Below are positions 43,083 to 51,135 of a stretch of 64,000 nucleotides of DNA, in pieces. The number at the start of each line of letters is the position of its first letter. Position 1 is the first letter of the stretch. Under the pieces are notes generated by a model. That model ran no database searches and was not told the DNA's origin. It was given only the letters and a program-made list of their open reading frames with translations. The stretch is from the NCBI GenBank assembly GCA_021792135.1, contig JAJYVF010000024.1, forward strand, positions 1 through 64,000, written 5' to 3'. This DNA is from Acidobacteriota bacterium. GTDB lineage: Bacteria > Acidobacteriota > Terriglobia > Terriglobales > Acidobacteriaceae. The translations under genes and the position numbers were made by a program.

Positions 43083-43310
43083 CAGGGATTCTCTCGAACG
43101 GCGATTCTGAACCAACAGAACACCCTACCTGATTCGGGTCCTCTTTGGCTTGCGCTGCGAATCCACGCCAGGAGTTGGAACCGCCCAACGGATTCGCAAT
43201 GTTCAGGATTTGCGCGAGTCAGCACCGAGCCGTGCGCCCGGAACGGCAGGAGCACGACCCGACCATCGGGGGAAGTGCCCGCCCCATGTACGCTCCTGCT
43301 GGAAGTGCAA

Positions 43311-43667
43311 CTAAGCCGAAGGTGTTTCAGGTTCCGAATTGCCGTCTGCGGCTGTTGCGGGTGCTGCGCTGGGCTGTTCCTGAGACTTGGCCGGCGGGTT
43401 CACCAGATCGCGCAATTCCTTGCTGGGCTTGAAGTAGGGGACCTTTTTTGCGGGGACTTCCACGCGCGTGCCGGTTTTGGGGTTGCGTCCAATGCGAGGC
43501 TTGCGCTGGCGGATGCGAAAGCTGCCAAACCCGCGAATTTCGATCTTGTCGCCCGAACGCAGGGCGCCGATGACGGAGTCGAAGATCGTATCGACGATGA
43601 CTTCACTGTCGCGCCGCGTGAGATCGCCCAACTTGGTCACTTCCTCAACAAGGTCGGCTTTTGTCAT
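43311..43667 (-). CDS. HU/IHF-family DNA-binding protein
   Basis: The 118-residue protein starts MTKADLVEEVTKLGDLTRRD and has the HU beta-arm and signature GFGSFRIRQRKPRIGRNPKTG, followed by VPAKKVPYFKPSKELRDLV. It binds and bends DNA. It carries an extra 25-residue Ala/Pro/Glu-rich tail beyond the usual 90-95 residues. The core is nearer to IhfB than to HupB. The open frame reaches further upstream, but the ATG at 43667 begins the conserved domain. Between it and fadN lie about 230 bases with nothing obvious. Confidence 0.92.
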   Translation of the reverse strand: MTKADLVEEVTKLGDLTRRDSEVIVDTIFDSVIGALRSGDKIEIRGFGSFRIRQRKPRIGRNPKTGTRVEVPAKKVPYFKPSKELRDLVNPPAKSQEQPSAAPATAADGNSEPETPSA

Positions 43668-43829
43668 GGTGAGAGTCGCTCCCGTTTTGTTGACCCCTGC
43701 TAACCATACTAGATGCAATCTCTTCCGGTTGCATAGTCTGGCGGTGGGTGCGTGTGGATAGCCTGAAAGCTCCCGCGGCCCCGGAGGGTCGTCCTTCAGG
43801 CATGCCCCGGGGAGATCAGGAAGCACCCT

Positions 43830-44792
43830 TCAGCGCCACAGGAAATAGAAACCGGCATGCCGTTCCATCAGCCTCCCTGGATCCGGGAACAGATCGTCAG
43901 CGTCGGAGGTAAGCAGGCCCCAGAGGGTTCGGTGCCGCACGCGGGCTTTCACCATGCTCGGCTCGCCGGAGATGCCGACCGACTTCGCCGTCGCCAGCAG
44001 CGCATCCCGAAATCCCCCTGCGGCGTCGATGAGGTGCAGGGGCAGAGCCTGTTCGCCGGTCCAGACCTGTCCGGTAGCAAGCGAGCGTATCTGATTCGCC
44101 GGCAGATGGCGTCCCGATGCCACATCGCTGATGAACTGACCATACATGTTGTCGACAAGTCCCTGAAAATAGGCCTTTTCCTGGGGTGTCATCGGGCGCG
44201 TTGGGTCACCAGCATCCTTGAGGGCTCCGGCGTTGATGACCTCAGGTTTCAGTTTCGCCCACTGCATGAGGTTCCCGTAATTGGTCCATTCCATGATGAC
44301 CCCGATCGATCCCACCACGCTGGCGTCGTTCGCATAGATCTTTGTCGCCCCGGATGCGATATAGTAGGCTCCACTGGCTCCGACGCTCTCGATGGACGCG
44401 ACAATCGGTTTCTTCTTCTCGTCGCGGATGCGCCGGACCTCGTGATAAATTTCCTGCGAAGGCGCTGCAGCTCCCCCCGGCGAGTCGATGTGGAGAATGA
44501 TGGCCTTGATGGAGCCGTCCTGGTTGAACTTGCGCAACTGGTCCACGATGGTGTCCGCCGAGGTAATGACTCCGTCGATGTCCACCACCGCGATGTTCCC
44601 CCCGGAGGCCGCAAATCCGAGGCCCGGGCCCCCCAGAGATCGTGCCACCGCAAGAATGAGCAGACTCACCACCGTCAGTAATCCCGCAAACAGACCGCAG
44701 GCCAGCAGGACCCAGGTCCATACCGCCCGGCGCGGTCTGGAAGTTTGTACCGGGGTGGCCTGGGCGGCGGTGTTTTCAGCAGGATCGACCAT
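43830..44792 (-). CDS. sppA: Signal peptide peptidase SppA, short (36K) type
   Basis: SppA degrades leftover signal peptides at the membrane. The 320-residue protein has one N-terminal membrane helix (residues 24-50) and a single ClpP-like domain: ILHIDSPGGAAAPSQEI, the nucleophile Ser140 in SVGASGAYYIASGA and the general base Lys192 in NAGALKDAG, the Ser-Lys dyad. Length fits the single-domain type of Gram-positive and other bacteria. The ATG at 44792 lacks a Shine-Dalgarno but has TACACT seven bases upstream, so a leaderless message is possible. It is divergent from the glycosyltransferase. Confidence 0.92.
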   Translation of the reverse strand: MVDPAENTAAQATPVQTSRPRRAVWTWVLLACGLFAGLLTVVSLLILAVARSLGGPGLGFAASGGNIAVVDIDGVITSADTIVDQLRKFNQDGSIKAIILHIDSPGGAAAPSQEIYHEVRRIRDEKKKPIVASIESVGASGAYYIASGATKIYANDASVVGSIGVIMEWTNYGNLMQWAKLKPEVINAGALKDAGDPTRPMTPQEKAYFQGLVDNMYGQFISDVASGRHLPANQIRSLATGQVWTGEQALPLHLIDAAGGFRDALLATAKSVGISGEPSMVKARVRHRTLWGLLTSDADDLFPDPGRLMERHAGFYFLWR

Positions 44793-44799
44793 AGCGGCG

Positions 44800-44805
44800 A
44801 GTGTA
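44800..44805 (-). promoter_or_regulatory. Candidate -10 of sppA placed for a leaderless transcript
   Basis: On the minus strand TACACT (44805-44800) ends seven bases before the sppA ATG at 44792. No Shine-Dalgarno sequence and no clear -35 box. Confidence 0.3.
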
Positions 44806-44978
44806 GCACCGCGAATCGTGCCTGCGGCATGTAACCTCCGGCGCTGCAAATGCTTCCAGCACGTGGTTTCTGAGAGGCGCTATGATGAGGGAGGAACCAG
44901 GCAACTGCTTTGGTCCTGTGGAAAGGAGCGGGTCTGTTCGCCACGGGTGCATTGCCGGAGGAGATCGGCGGGGCCATT

Positions 44979-45770
44979 GTGAATCCGCAATACAGCATCG
45001 TCATCCCGGCTTACAACGAAAGCGCGCGCATAGGCGGTGCCCTGGCGGATGTCCTGCGCATTCTGGACGAGAAGCACTGGAACGCCGAAGTCATCGTCGT
45101 GAATGACGGCTCCGTCGATGAGACCGCTCAGATTGTCGGGAGTTTCGCGGCGCGTGACCGGCGGGTGAGGCTGATCGAGAATCCAAAGAACTGCGGCAAG
45201 GGCTACAGCGTCCGCAACGGCCTGCTGCACGGCATCGGCGACATCGTTATGTTTACCGATGCAGATCTGTCTGCTCCGATGGAGGAGGCAGAGCGACTTT
45301 TCGCCGCCATCCGCGAAGGCGCGGACGTGGCCATCGGCTCGCGCTGGCTGGATCGCAGCCGGCAGACGATCCATCAGCCGCTCTACCGGCAGATTTTCGG
45401 CCGCTGCTTCAACCTGGTGACCCGCATGGTGATGCGGCTGCCCTTTGCCGACACCCAGTGTGGATTCAAGGCCTTCCGCCGCGGTGCCGCGCAAACCATC
45501 TTTCAGCTGCAGCGCATCGAGCGCTGGGGCTTCGATCCCGAGATTCTGTTCATTGCCCTGAAGCGCGGATACCAGGTCCGCGAAGTGCCGGTGAGCTGGG
45601 GGCACGATGAGCGGACGCGCATCAGTTACCTGCGGGACGGTATCAAGATGCTGGAGGAGTTGATCTACGTTCGCTGGAACTCGCTGATCGGCGTCTACAA
45701 CCGGGAGGTGACCGAAATCGTGCCGGAGCGGGGAATGGGGCAAAACGCTACCTTCAAGCGTCCGGTCTAA
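44979..45770 (+). CDS. Family 2 glycosyltransferase, dolichyl-phosphate glucosyltransferase-like
   Basis: The enzyme has the GT-A opening NPQYSIVIPAYNESARIGGAL, VIVVNDGSVDETAQIV, the metal-binding DADL (VMFTDADLSAPMEEAE) and the family-specific GSRWLDRSRQ, DTQCGFKAFRR and WGFDPEILFIA. These fit transferases that move a sugar from a nucleotide donor to a polyprenyl phosphate at the cytoplasmic face of the membrane. From the GTG at 44979 it has 263 residues. A TTG at 44952 and one at 44910 are in frame and the start is uncertain; GTG is chosen because the conserved domain begins two residues later. No transmembrane helix at the C-terminus. Confidence 0.85.
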   Translation: MNPQYSIVIPAYNESARIGGALADVLRILDEKHWNAEVIVVNDGSVDETAQIVGSFAARDRRVRLIENPKNCGKGYSVRNGLLHGIGDIVMFTDADLSAPMEEAERLFAAIREGADVAIGSRWLDRSRQTIHQPLYRQIFGRCFNLVTRMVMRLPFADTQCGFKAFRRGAAQTIFQLQRIERWGFDPEILFIALKRGYQVREVPVSWGHDERTRISYLRDGIKMLEELIYVRWNSLIGVYNREVTEIVPERGMGQNATFKRPV

Positions 45771-45898
45771 GCGGCCCTTCCGGTTTCCCATCCGCACGAG
45801 TCTTCACTGAATTTTGGAGTGCAGTTCTGCGGTGGCGCGGCAACAAGGCCATCCGATCCAGTATGGGTTTGCGCGGCGAAGGCGCACAGATTCGGCAC

Positions 45899-45975
45899 TG
45901 GTGGCGGCGGATGGAATCGAACCATCGACCTTGGGGTTATGAATCCCACGCTCTAACCATCTGAGCTACGCCGCC
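45899..45975 (-). tRNA. tRNA-Met (CAT anticodon), elongator type
   Basis: On the minus strand GGCGGCGTAGCTCAG starts a normal cloverleaf with D arm AGCTCAGATGGTTAGAGC, a 7-base anticodon loop TTCATAA (anticodon CAT), T arm with GGTTCGATTCC, and matching acceptor ending CGCCGCC. CCA is encoded (45901-45899). A CAT anticodon also occurs in initiator tRNA and in tRNA-Ile2 read with lysidine. The paired first acceptor base excludes initiator type; the elongator call over Ile2 is by resemblance. Confidence 0.88.
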
Positions 45976-46106
45976 GAAACAAGGAGGGGCAAGTTTCATG
46001 ATACGAATGCGCCCGCAGCCGGTCAAACCCGCGCGCCGCCCTCCTGTCAACACCCTGTCCGATCATCCTTAGCCCCGCCCAAGCGTGTAAACTGACCAGC
46101 GGTAAA

Positions 46107-46130
46107 TCGTTTTCCCAAAAACTGAAACGA
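46107..46130. promoter_or_regulatory. Inverted repeat TCGTTT-N12-AAACGA upstream of the GH31 gene
   Basis: Six-base perfect arms lie 13 bases before the start codon and after a TAAACT box at 46087-46092, a position where a repressor could block transcription. It could be a chance repeat. Confidence 0.3.
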
Positions 46131-46142
46131 GCAAACCTGGTC

Positions 46143-48536
46143 ATGACTCGCTGCCTTCCCGGAATGCTTCTGATGGCGCTGCTGGCTGCCGGCAGCGCCT
46201 GTGCGCAGAAACCGATCGTGCTCCAGCGTCGCGATGCCACCGTTGTCCTCGAGGCCTACGGCCCCAACATCGTGCGCATCACGATGAGCCTCAGCCGGGA
46301 AGCGGCCCAGGCTCCTCCGGGCTACGGGATCAGTGCGCAGCCCTCGGATACCGGCTGGAGCTACCAGCACACCGACACCACCGACACCTACCGCTCCGAT
46401 CGCATGACGGTGACGATGGCCATCCCGCATTACGGCCGGGACAACAGCAAATACACCTGCGATACCTGCCAGTATTTCGGCGGATCGACCCCGGCCATTC
46501 CGCTCAGCGTCACCACGGCGGATGGCAAAAGCCTGCTCACCATGCGCGGCTGGTGGATGACGGTTCCCAATCATAAGGACGGCAACGCCGGGCTGCTCGA
46601 CCAGGTCAAGCCCTCGATTGGCTACGACCACTACGATCGGCGCCCTGCCAATCCCACCTGGGATCAGGTCGGCGCCAGCTTCTATTCTCCCGACGACGAA
46701 CATGACTACGGTTTGGGAGAGAACCAGCAAGGCTACCTCGACCACCGCGGTCATCCCATTCGCTGCTGGAATGACTACACCGCGCCGGCCGCGCCCACCT
46801 TCTGCGTCCCGTTCCTGGTCACGAACAAAGGCTACGCCGTTCTCTGGGACAATCCGTCGAAGACCACCATCGAGCCGGGATTCAACGAGCAGACCCGCTG
46901 GATCTCCGATCTGGGCGACCGCGTCTCGTTCTTTGTCATCGCCGGAAAGACCACAGATGAGCTCTACGCCGGCTACCGGCTGCTGACCGGCGATACGCCC
47001 ATGCTCCCGAAGTCCGCATACGGCTACATCCAGTGCAAGCAGCGATACTCGAGCCAGGCCGAAGTGCTGGCCGTCGCCGACGGCTACCGCGAGCGCCACC
47101 TGCCCGTGAGCATGATCATCGTCGACTGGTTCTACTACACCAACATGGGGCAGATGGACTTCGTCCCCCGCTACTGGCCCGATCCCGCGGCCATGAACCG
47201 GAAGCTGCATCAGCAGGGCATCGACACCATGATCAGCGTCTGGCCGCGTTTCGTTCCCACGGACCGCTACTACGCCGAGCTGGAGAAGAAGGGCTGGTTC
47301 GAGCACCTGGCCGACGGCACGCCCACCAACGGGCTGCCTTACGACCATGCCGGTTCCGATATCGACACCACCAACCCCGACGCTGCGAAGTGGTACTGGA
47401 ACGTGATCCGCGAAAACATCCTCAGCAAGGGCTTCGATTACATCTGGGCGGATGAAACCGAACCCGATCTGCCCCCGAACGGCAGCTACTTCCACGTCGG
47501 GCCTGGCTCGGCATTCTTCAACGTCTATCCGCTCTTTCACACCGGCGCGCTCTACAACGGCTACCGTTCGGAAGGGAATCGCCGCGGCCTGATCCTCTCC
47601 CGCGACGGCTATCTGGGCGTGCAGCACAACAGCGCCATCGTCTGGTCATCGGATATCTATCCCACCTGGGACACGCTGAAGCGGCAGATTCCCACCGGCC
47701 TCGACGTCGCAGCCTCCGGGCTGAATTACTGGAGCAACGACACCGGCGGCTGGCAGTACCTGCCCGCGGTGCATCATCCGGAACATCCGCCGCTGATCGA
47801 CCCCTCCGATGCCCGCAACAACGTCGGCGGCTACGACGATTATCCGGAGCTGTACACGCGCTGGTTCGAGTACGCCACCTTCCTGCCCATCATGCGCACC
47901 CACGGCAGCCGCCGGTACAACGAGGTATGGTCGTACGGCAAACAGGCCGAGCCTATCCTCGAGCAGTACGTGCGCCTGCGCTACACGCTGATGCCGTACA
48001 TCTATTCGCTCGGCTACTTCACCCACAAAACCGGCGCGCCCTTCATGCGGGCGCTCTTCATGGACTTTCCTGACGACCCGAAGGTGGCTGCGATCGGGAA
48101 CGAGTACATGTTCGGCCCAGCTTTCCTGGTGGCGCCTGTGACCGACCAGGGCCAGACGACGAAGCAGGTGTATCTGCCGGCGGGGGCGGATTGGTACAAC
48201 TACTGGACTCATCAGCGGCTCCACGGCGGCCGGACGGTCACGGTCGATGCCCCCATCGACAAGCTGCCGCTCTTTGTCCGGGCGGGCTCGATTATTCCTC
48301 TTGGCATCCGGATCGAGAACGCCGCCGATCCGCAGAGTATTGCGAAAGTCCAGGTGTGGCCGGGCGCAAATGCCGATTTTGCGCTCTACCGGGACGACGG
48401 GACGACCTACGCCTATGAGAAGGGCGATTTCCAGCTCACCCATCTGCACTGGGATGACAGCGCGCGGAAGCTGAGCCATTCCGGCGCGCCGGCCTGGAGT
48501 GGGCCTGACAGCTCGGTCGTGGAGGTTCTCCACTAG
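46143..48536 (+). CDS. Secreted GH31 glycosidase (alpha-xylosidase/alpha-glucosidase type)
   Basis: A signal peptide (TRCLPGMLLMALLAAGSACA) precedes the GH31 layout: an N-terminal beta-sandwich (residues 25-290) and the TIM barrel. The barrel carries MIIVDWFYYTNMGQMDF, the nucleophile Asp in YIWADETEPDLPPNG (about residue 437) and the acid/base Asp in YWSNDTGGW (about 531). C-terminal beta domains follow. WADETEP, with DET instead of DMNE, is nearer to the alpha-xylosidase/oligosaccharide branch. The protein would act on plant or exopolysaccharide oligomers in the periplasm. It stands alone, 167 bases from the divergent tRNA. Substrate unproven. Confidence 0.9.
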   Translation: MTRCLPGMLLMALLAAGSACAQKPIVLQRRDATVVLEAYGPNIVRITMSLSREAAQAPPGYGISAQPSDTGWSYQHTDTTDTYRSDRMTVTMAIPHYGRDNSKYTCDTCQYFGGSTPAIPLSVTTADGKSLLTMRGWWMTVPNHKDGNAGLLDQVKPSIGYDHYDRRPANPTWDQVGASFYSPDDEHDYGLGENQQGYLDHRGHPIRCWNDYTAPAAPTFCVPFLVTNKGYAVLWDNPSKTTIEPGFNEQTRWISDLGDRVSFFVIAGKTTDELYAGYRLLTGDTPMLPKSAYGYIQCKQRYSSQAEVLAVADGYRERHLPVSMIIVDWFYYTNMGQMDFVPRYWPDPAAMNRKLHQQGIDTMISVWPRFVPTDRYYAELEKKGWFEHLADGTPTNGLPYDHAGSDIDTTNPDAAKWYWNVIRENILSKGFDYIWADETEPDLPPNGSYFHVGPGSAFFNVYPLFHTGALYNGYRSEGNRRGLILSRDGYLGVQHNSAIVWSSDIYPTWDTLKRQIPTGLDVAASGLNYWSNDTGGWQYLPAVHHPEHPPLIDPSDARNNVGGYDDYPELYTRWFEYATFLPIMRTHGSRRYNEVWSYGKQAEPILEQYVRLRYTLMPYIYSLGYFTHKTGAPFMRALFMDFPDDPKVAAIGNEYMFGPAFLVAPVTDQGQTTKQVYLPAGADWYNYWTHQRLHGGRTVTVDAPIDKLPLFVRAGSIIPLGIRIENAADPQSIAKVQVWPGANADFALYRDDGTTYAYEKGDFQLTHLHWDDSARKLSHSGAPAWSGPDSSVVEVLH

Positions 48537-49136
48537 CCCTGGGGATGAAACCTGACGGTCCCGCAGGTTCTCCTTAGACGGGGTGACAGGTTCAGGGGGA
48601 TTAAACCGGATCTACACTTCAGCTTAGCTTGCGAATTTGTTGATCAGTGTAATTGCCACCACAATCAGAATCACTGCGGCCACCAGACCGCCAACCGCCA
48701 TCGCACCGATACTCATTTTTCTCCCCTGTCCCGTTCATCGGCGCAGCCTCTGACAGAATTCAGGCCGGCCATGAGCGAGAACGATCCAGGATAGATTCTT
48801 TGCCGCGGCGGCACAGTGATGGCGGTCACGAAGAATGGGGATTGGCCTCTGATGGGAGAGGAGCGAAGTGATCCCTCGGGGTCCATCAGGCGATCGATCG
48901 GCAGAGTCCGGAGTCAAATATAATGAGAAGAACCTTGCCGCGATCCGTTCGGCCGGATCGCGGGACGATGACATCAGGCAGCACCGTATCGAAAAGCCTG
49001 AGGGGTTGATGCTAGCTAAACGAGGGAGGCCCCCCGGCTCTGCCGGGGAGGCAGCAAACTGAATCGGCGTCGGGGGTGTCTCAGCGCCTCGGGAGGAAGA
49101 GTCCGAATTTCTCCAGCCGGGCTTAAGGAGAGCACC
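48537..49136. other. 600-bp gap with one very short gene and a hairpin
   Basis: Apart from the 30-codon gene on the minus strand (48624-48716), I see no credible coding sequence. A GC-rich hairpin (CCCCCGGC at 49031-49038, GCCGGGG at 49042-49048) lies about 90 bases before the next gene. It lacks a T-tract on either strand. Open frames elsewhere have no family resemblance. Confidence 0.45.
48624..48716 (-). CDS. 30-residue single-span membrane peptide
   Basis: The minus strand encodes MSIGAMAVGGLVAAVILIVV followed by AITLINKFAS and TAA. The peptide is one hydrophobic helix with a Gly-rich start and one basic residue near the C-terminus, so it would sit in the inner membrane with its N-terminus outside or in by charge. 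The ATG has AGGGGAG four bases upstream, one of the better ribosome-binding sites in the window. There are no homologues I recognise. It stands alone, converging with the GH31 gene. Confidence 0.5.
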   Translation of the reverse strand: MSIGAMAVGGLVAAVILIVVAITLINKFAS

Positions 49137-50093
49137 GTGCCCGATGCGACGACCGCGCAACGAGACCGTGTTCTGGCGGAGATCTTTGCCCTTGCATTTG
49201 TTGCCGTCGTCGCCTCTGCTGCCTATAAGACCGGTATCATTCTCTTTCTCTTTCCTGAACTTGCTGCACTTTCGCACGACGTGATGATTCGACCGCGTGG
49301 CCGATGGGCCAGGCAACCGGTCCGGCTGATCCTGACGCCTGTACTGACAGCAGTTGCGGGGATCCTGACAAGCCGCCATTTTTCGTATGGGGTCGGCTCA
49401 ATTCTGCTGGTGGTCGCGGTCAGCATGGCGATCATCGCGCTACTCCGATCCGACATCGGGCCGGCGTTTTCAGCAGGAGTCCTGCCCCTGGCGCTGAATG
49501 AGAAGAGCTGGGTATACCCCATCGCAATCTTCATAGGGCTGGTTGCCCTGGTGATGCTGCTGCGGTTCCGTATCGCCCTGGGCTTCGGAATGGAGAACCA
49601 TGCTCCATCTGCCGACCCCACTTCCATCGATGATGCGCTGGAGGAAGCGCCGCATTCGCGATTGGGAATGCTCCACATGGCAGCATTCGTAGCCTTTCTT
49701 GCCTCCATGAGCAGATACACAGGCTTGCGCCTTATCCTCTTTCCTCCATTGGTAGTCATGTCCTACGAAGTCTTTGGGCATCCCGAGATTCCAGAATGGT
49801 TGAGGAAGCTCCCGCACTTCCCAGTCGTCTGTGTAATCTCTGCGGCGGTAGGGATCGCCACTGTGAAACTGTGGGGGCCAACGGTACTGGGCGTGATTGT
49901 GACGGTGGGCCTTTCGATGGTGATGCTCCGGATTGCCCGGATGCACATGCCGCCGGTGCTCGCGATCGGCTTGCTGCCGTACATCGTGAAAGGACCGAGG
50001 CTGTGGTATCCAGTCGCTGTGGGTATTGGAACCTGCACCTTAATGGTCTGGTTCGCAATGCGGGCCAGAATGTCACGTTTATCGTTCTCCTGA
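49137..50093 (+). CDS. HPP-like membrane protein with internal duplication
   Basis: The GTG start at 49137 follows AAGGAGAGCACC. The 318-residue product has about eight helices in two similar halves. Each half has a segment like IILFLFPELAALSHDVM / LRLILFPPLVVMSYEVF, a conserved stretch of small residues, and a helix with the end PAFSAGVLPLALN / PPVLAIGLLPYIV. This pattern resembles HPP-family membrane proteins, some of which transport nitrite; the HPP motif itself is replaced by FPP or FPE. A cytoplasmic acidic loop (about 150-170) joins the halves. Substrate unknown. Confidence 0.65.
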   Translation: MPDATTAQRDRVLAEIFALAFVAVVASAAYKTGIILFLFPELAALSHDVMIRPRGRWARQPVRLILTPVLTAVAGILTSRHFSYGVGSILLVVAVSMAIIALLRSDIGPAFSAGVLPLALNEKSWVYPIAIFIGLVALVMLLRFRIALGFGMENHAPSADPTSIDDALEEAPHSRLGMLHMAAFVAFLASMSRYTGLRLILFPPLVVMSYEVFGHPEIPEWLRKLPHFPVVCVISAAVGIATVKLWGPTVLGVIVTVGLSMVMLRIARMHMPPVLAIGLLPYIVKGPRLWYPVAVGIGTCTLMVWFAMRARMSRLSFS

Positions 50094-50181
50094 CCTCTCG
50101 TTCTCGAATGAGCACAGTTCCTCTCCTGATTGTGCGCGACAAACGGAACAAGGTGCATAGCGTCCAGCTTTTTCGCGCTTT

Positions 50182-50201
50182 CTGAATCACCTGTGATTCA
50201 G
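50182..50201. repeat. 20-bp palindrome CTGAATCAC-CT-GTGATTCAG
   Basis: Perfect 9-bp arms with a 2-bp spacer, between two convergent genes. The spacer is too short for a stable RNA loop unless the stem opens, so an operator is as likely as a terminator; no T-tract follows on either strand. Confidence 0.45.
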
Positions 50202-50328
50202 GAGGGCTGCTGGTTGAGGCTGATCTGCTCCGGTCCCCACAGGGACCGCACGCGCCAACGCCGCCTCCGGCGGCCTGGCATTCATGCCGAAGACAGATTC
50301 CATTCCGTCCTGAACTCCGATTCTGCCC

Positions 50329-51030
50329 CTACTGCCTGGTCATCCTGAGATCCGTGACGATGCCTTCGGTGTTGTGAGCAAAACGGATGCCATAGACGCC
50401 GTCGGTCGACTCGAGTTTGCCGGGGCCAACCAGCTGCGATCTGTCATAAGTGGCTACCACAGTGCCGTTGATGGCGCAGTCGACTTTGTTGCCCTTTACC
50501 GACATGGCGATGTGCTGGGTTACTGGCTGGCCCGGAGCCGGGGCCTTGTGCACAGCGGGATTTTCTTCGCCGCGGCCGTTCATCTGGAAGGGCTGCGGAC
50601 CGAATCCGCGGACAATGAATGTGCCGTTGCCGTATGCCTCGCAATACAGCTCTGTTTCCTTGTTCGTGCCCATGTTATTGCCGGCGATGACGATGCCGTA
50701 GGGGTGGGGATGGCTGTTGAGATTCATGTATTTCGGCTCGGTGAACGTAGCCGACACCGTGTAATTGCCGCTTACCCGGTCCACCGGTTTCCAGTAGGTC
50801 ACCGCGGGTCCGGTGGTCACATGCAGGGAATCGCCTTCCTGGGTGAGCTTATCGTCCTTCACCGACTGGCCCGCCTGGGCCGCGCGCGTGTCGATTCTGC
50901 CTTCCCATCCAGGGACGAAGATGCCGCCGCCGTGAATGGAGCGGGAGGCGTCCGCCTGGGCCAGAGCGGGCAGTGCGGGGATGAGGAGCAGAGCGGCGGT
51001 TGCGAGCGTCAGCGTGTGAAATCGATGCAT
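50329..51030 (-). CDS. Secreted lectin/glucanase-fold protein (DUF1080-like)
   Basis: A signal peptide (LTLATAALLLIPALPALAQ) precedes a 210-residue beta-sandwich with the marks of the concanavalin-A-like fold: GNYTVSATFTEPKY, YGIVIAGNNM, FIVRGFGP, HIAMSVKGNKVDCAINGTVVATYDRSQL and GVYGIRFAHN. It resembles the DUF1080/3-keto-disaccharide hydrolase fold but lacks obvious active-site residues. It may bind a sugar polymer. The ATG at 51030 has AAAGGAGATCCCCGAC upstream. It lies 105 bases after the RND operon and may or may not be read through from it. Confidence 0.65.
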   Translation of the reverse strand: MHRFHTLTLATAALLLIPALPALAQADASRSIHGGGIFVPGWEGRIDTRAAQAGQSVKDDKLTQEGDSLHVTTGPAVTYWKPVDRVSGNYTVSATFTEPKYMNLNSHPHPYGIVIAGNNMGTNKETELYCEAYGNGTFIVRGFGPQPFQMNGRGEENPAVHKAPAPGQPVTQHIAMSVKGNKVDCAINGTVVATYDRSQLVGPGKLESTDGVYGIRFAHNTEGIVTDLRMTRQ

Positions 51031-51135
51031 GTCGGGGATCTCCTTTTTCTGAGAACCGCATTGTAGCCGCTTCCGCGAGCACTGTGACAGCAGGCTGGGC
51101 GCTCTCAGAGTGCTCGAAGCGGAGATCCTCCGGCT

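Noticed and set aside
48735-49379. 214-codon minus-strand frame in the gap before the HPP-like gene
   Set aside because: Overlaps the start of the convincing membrane protein gene and has no motif.
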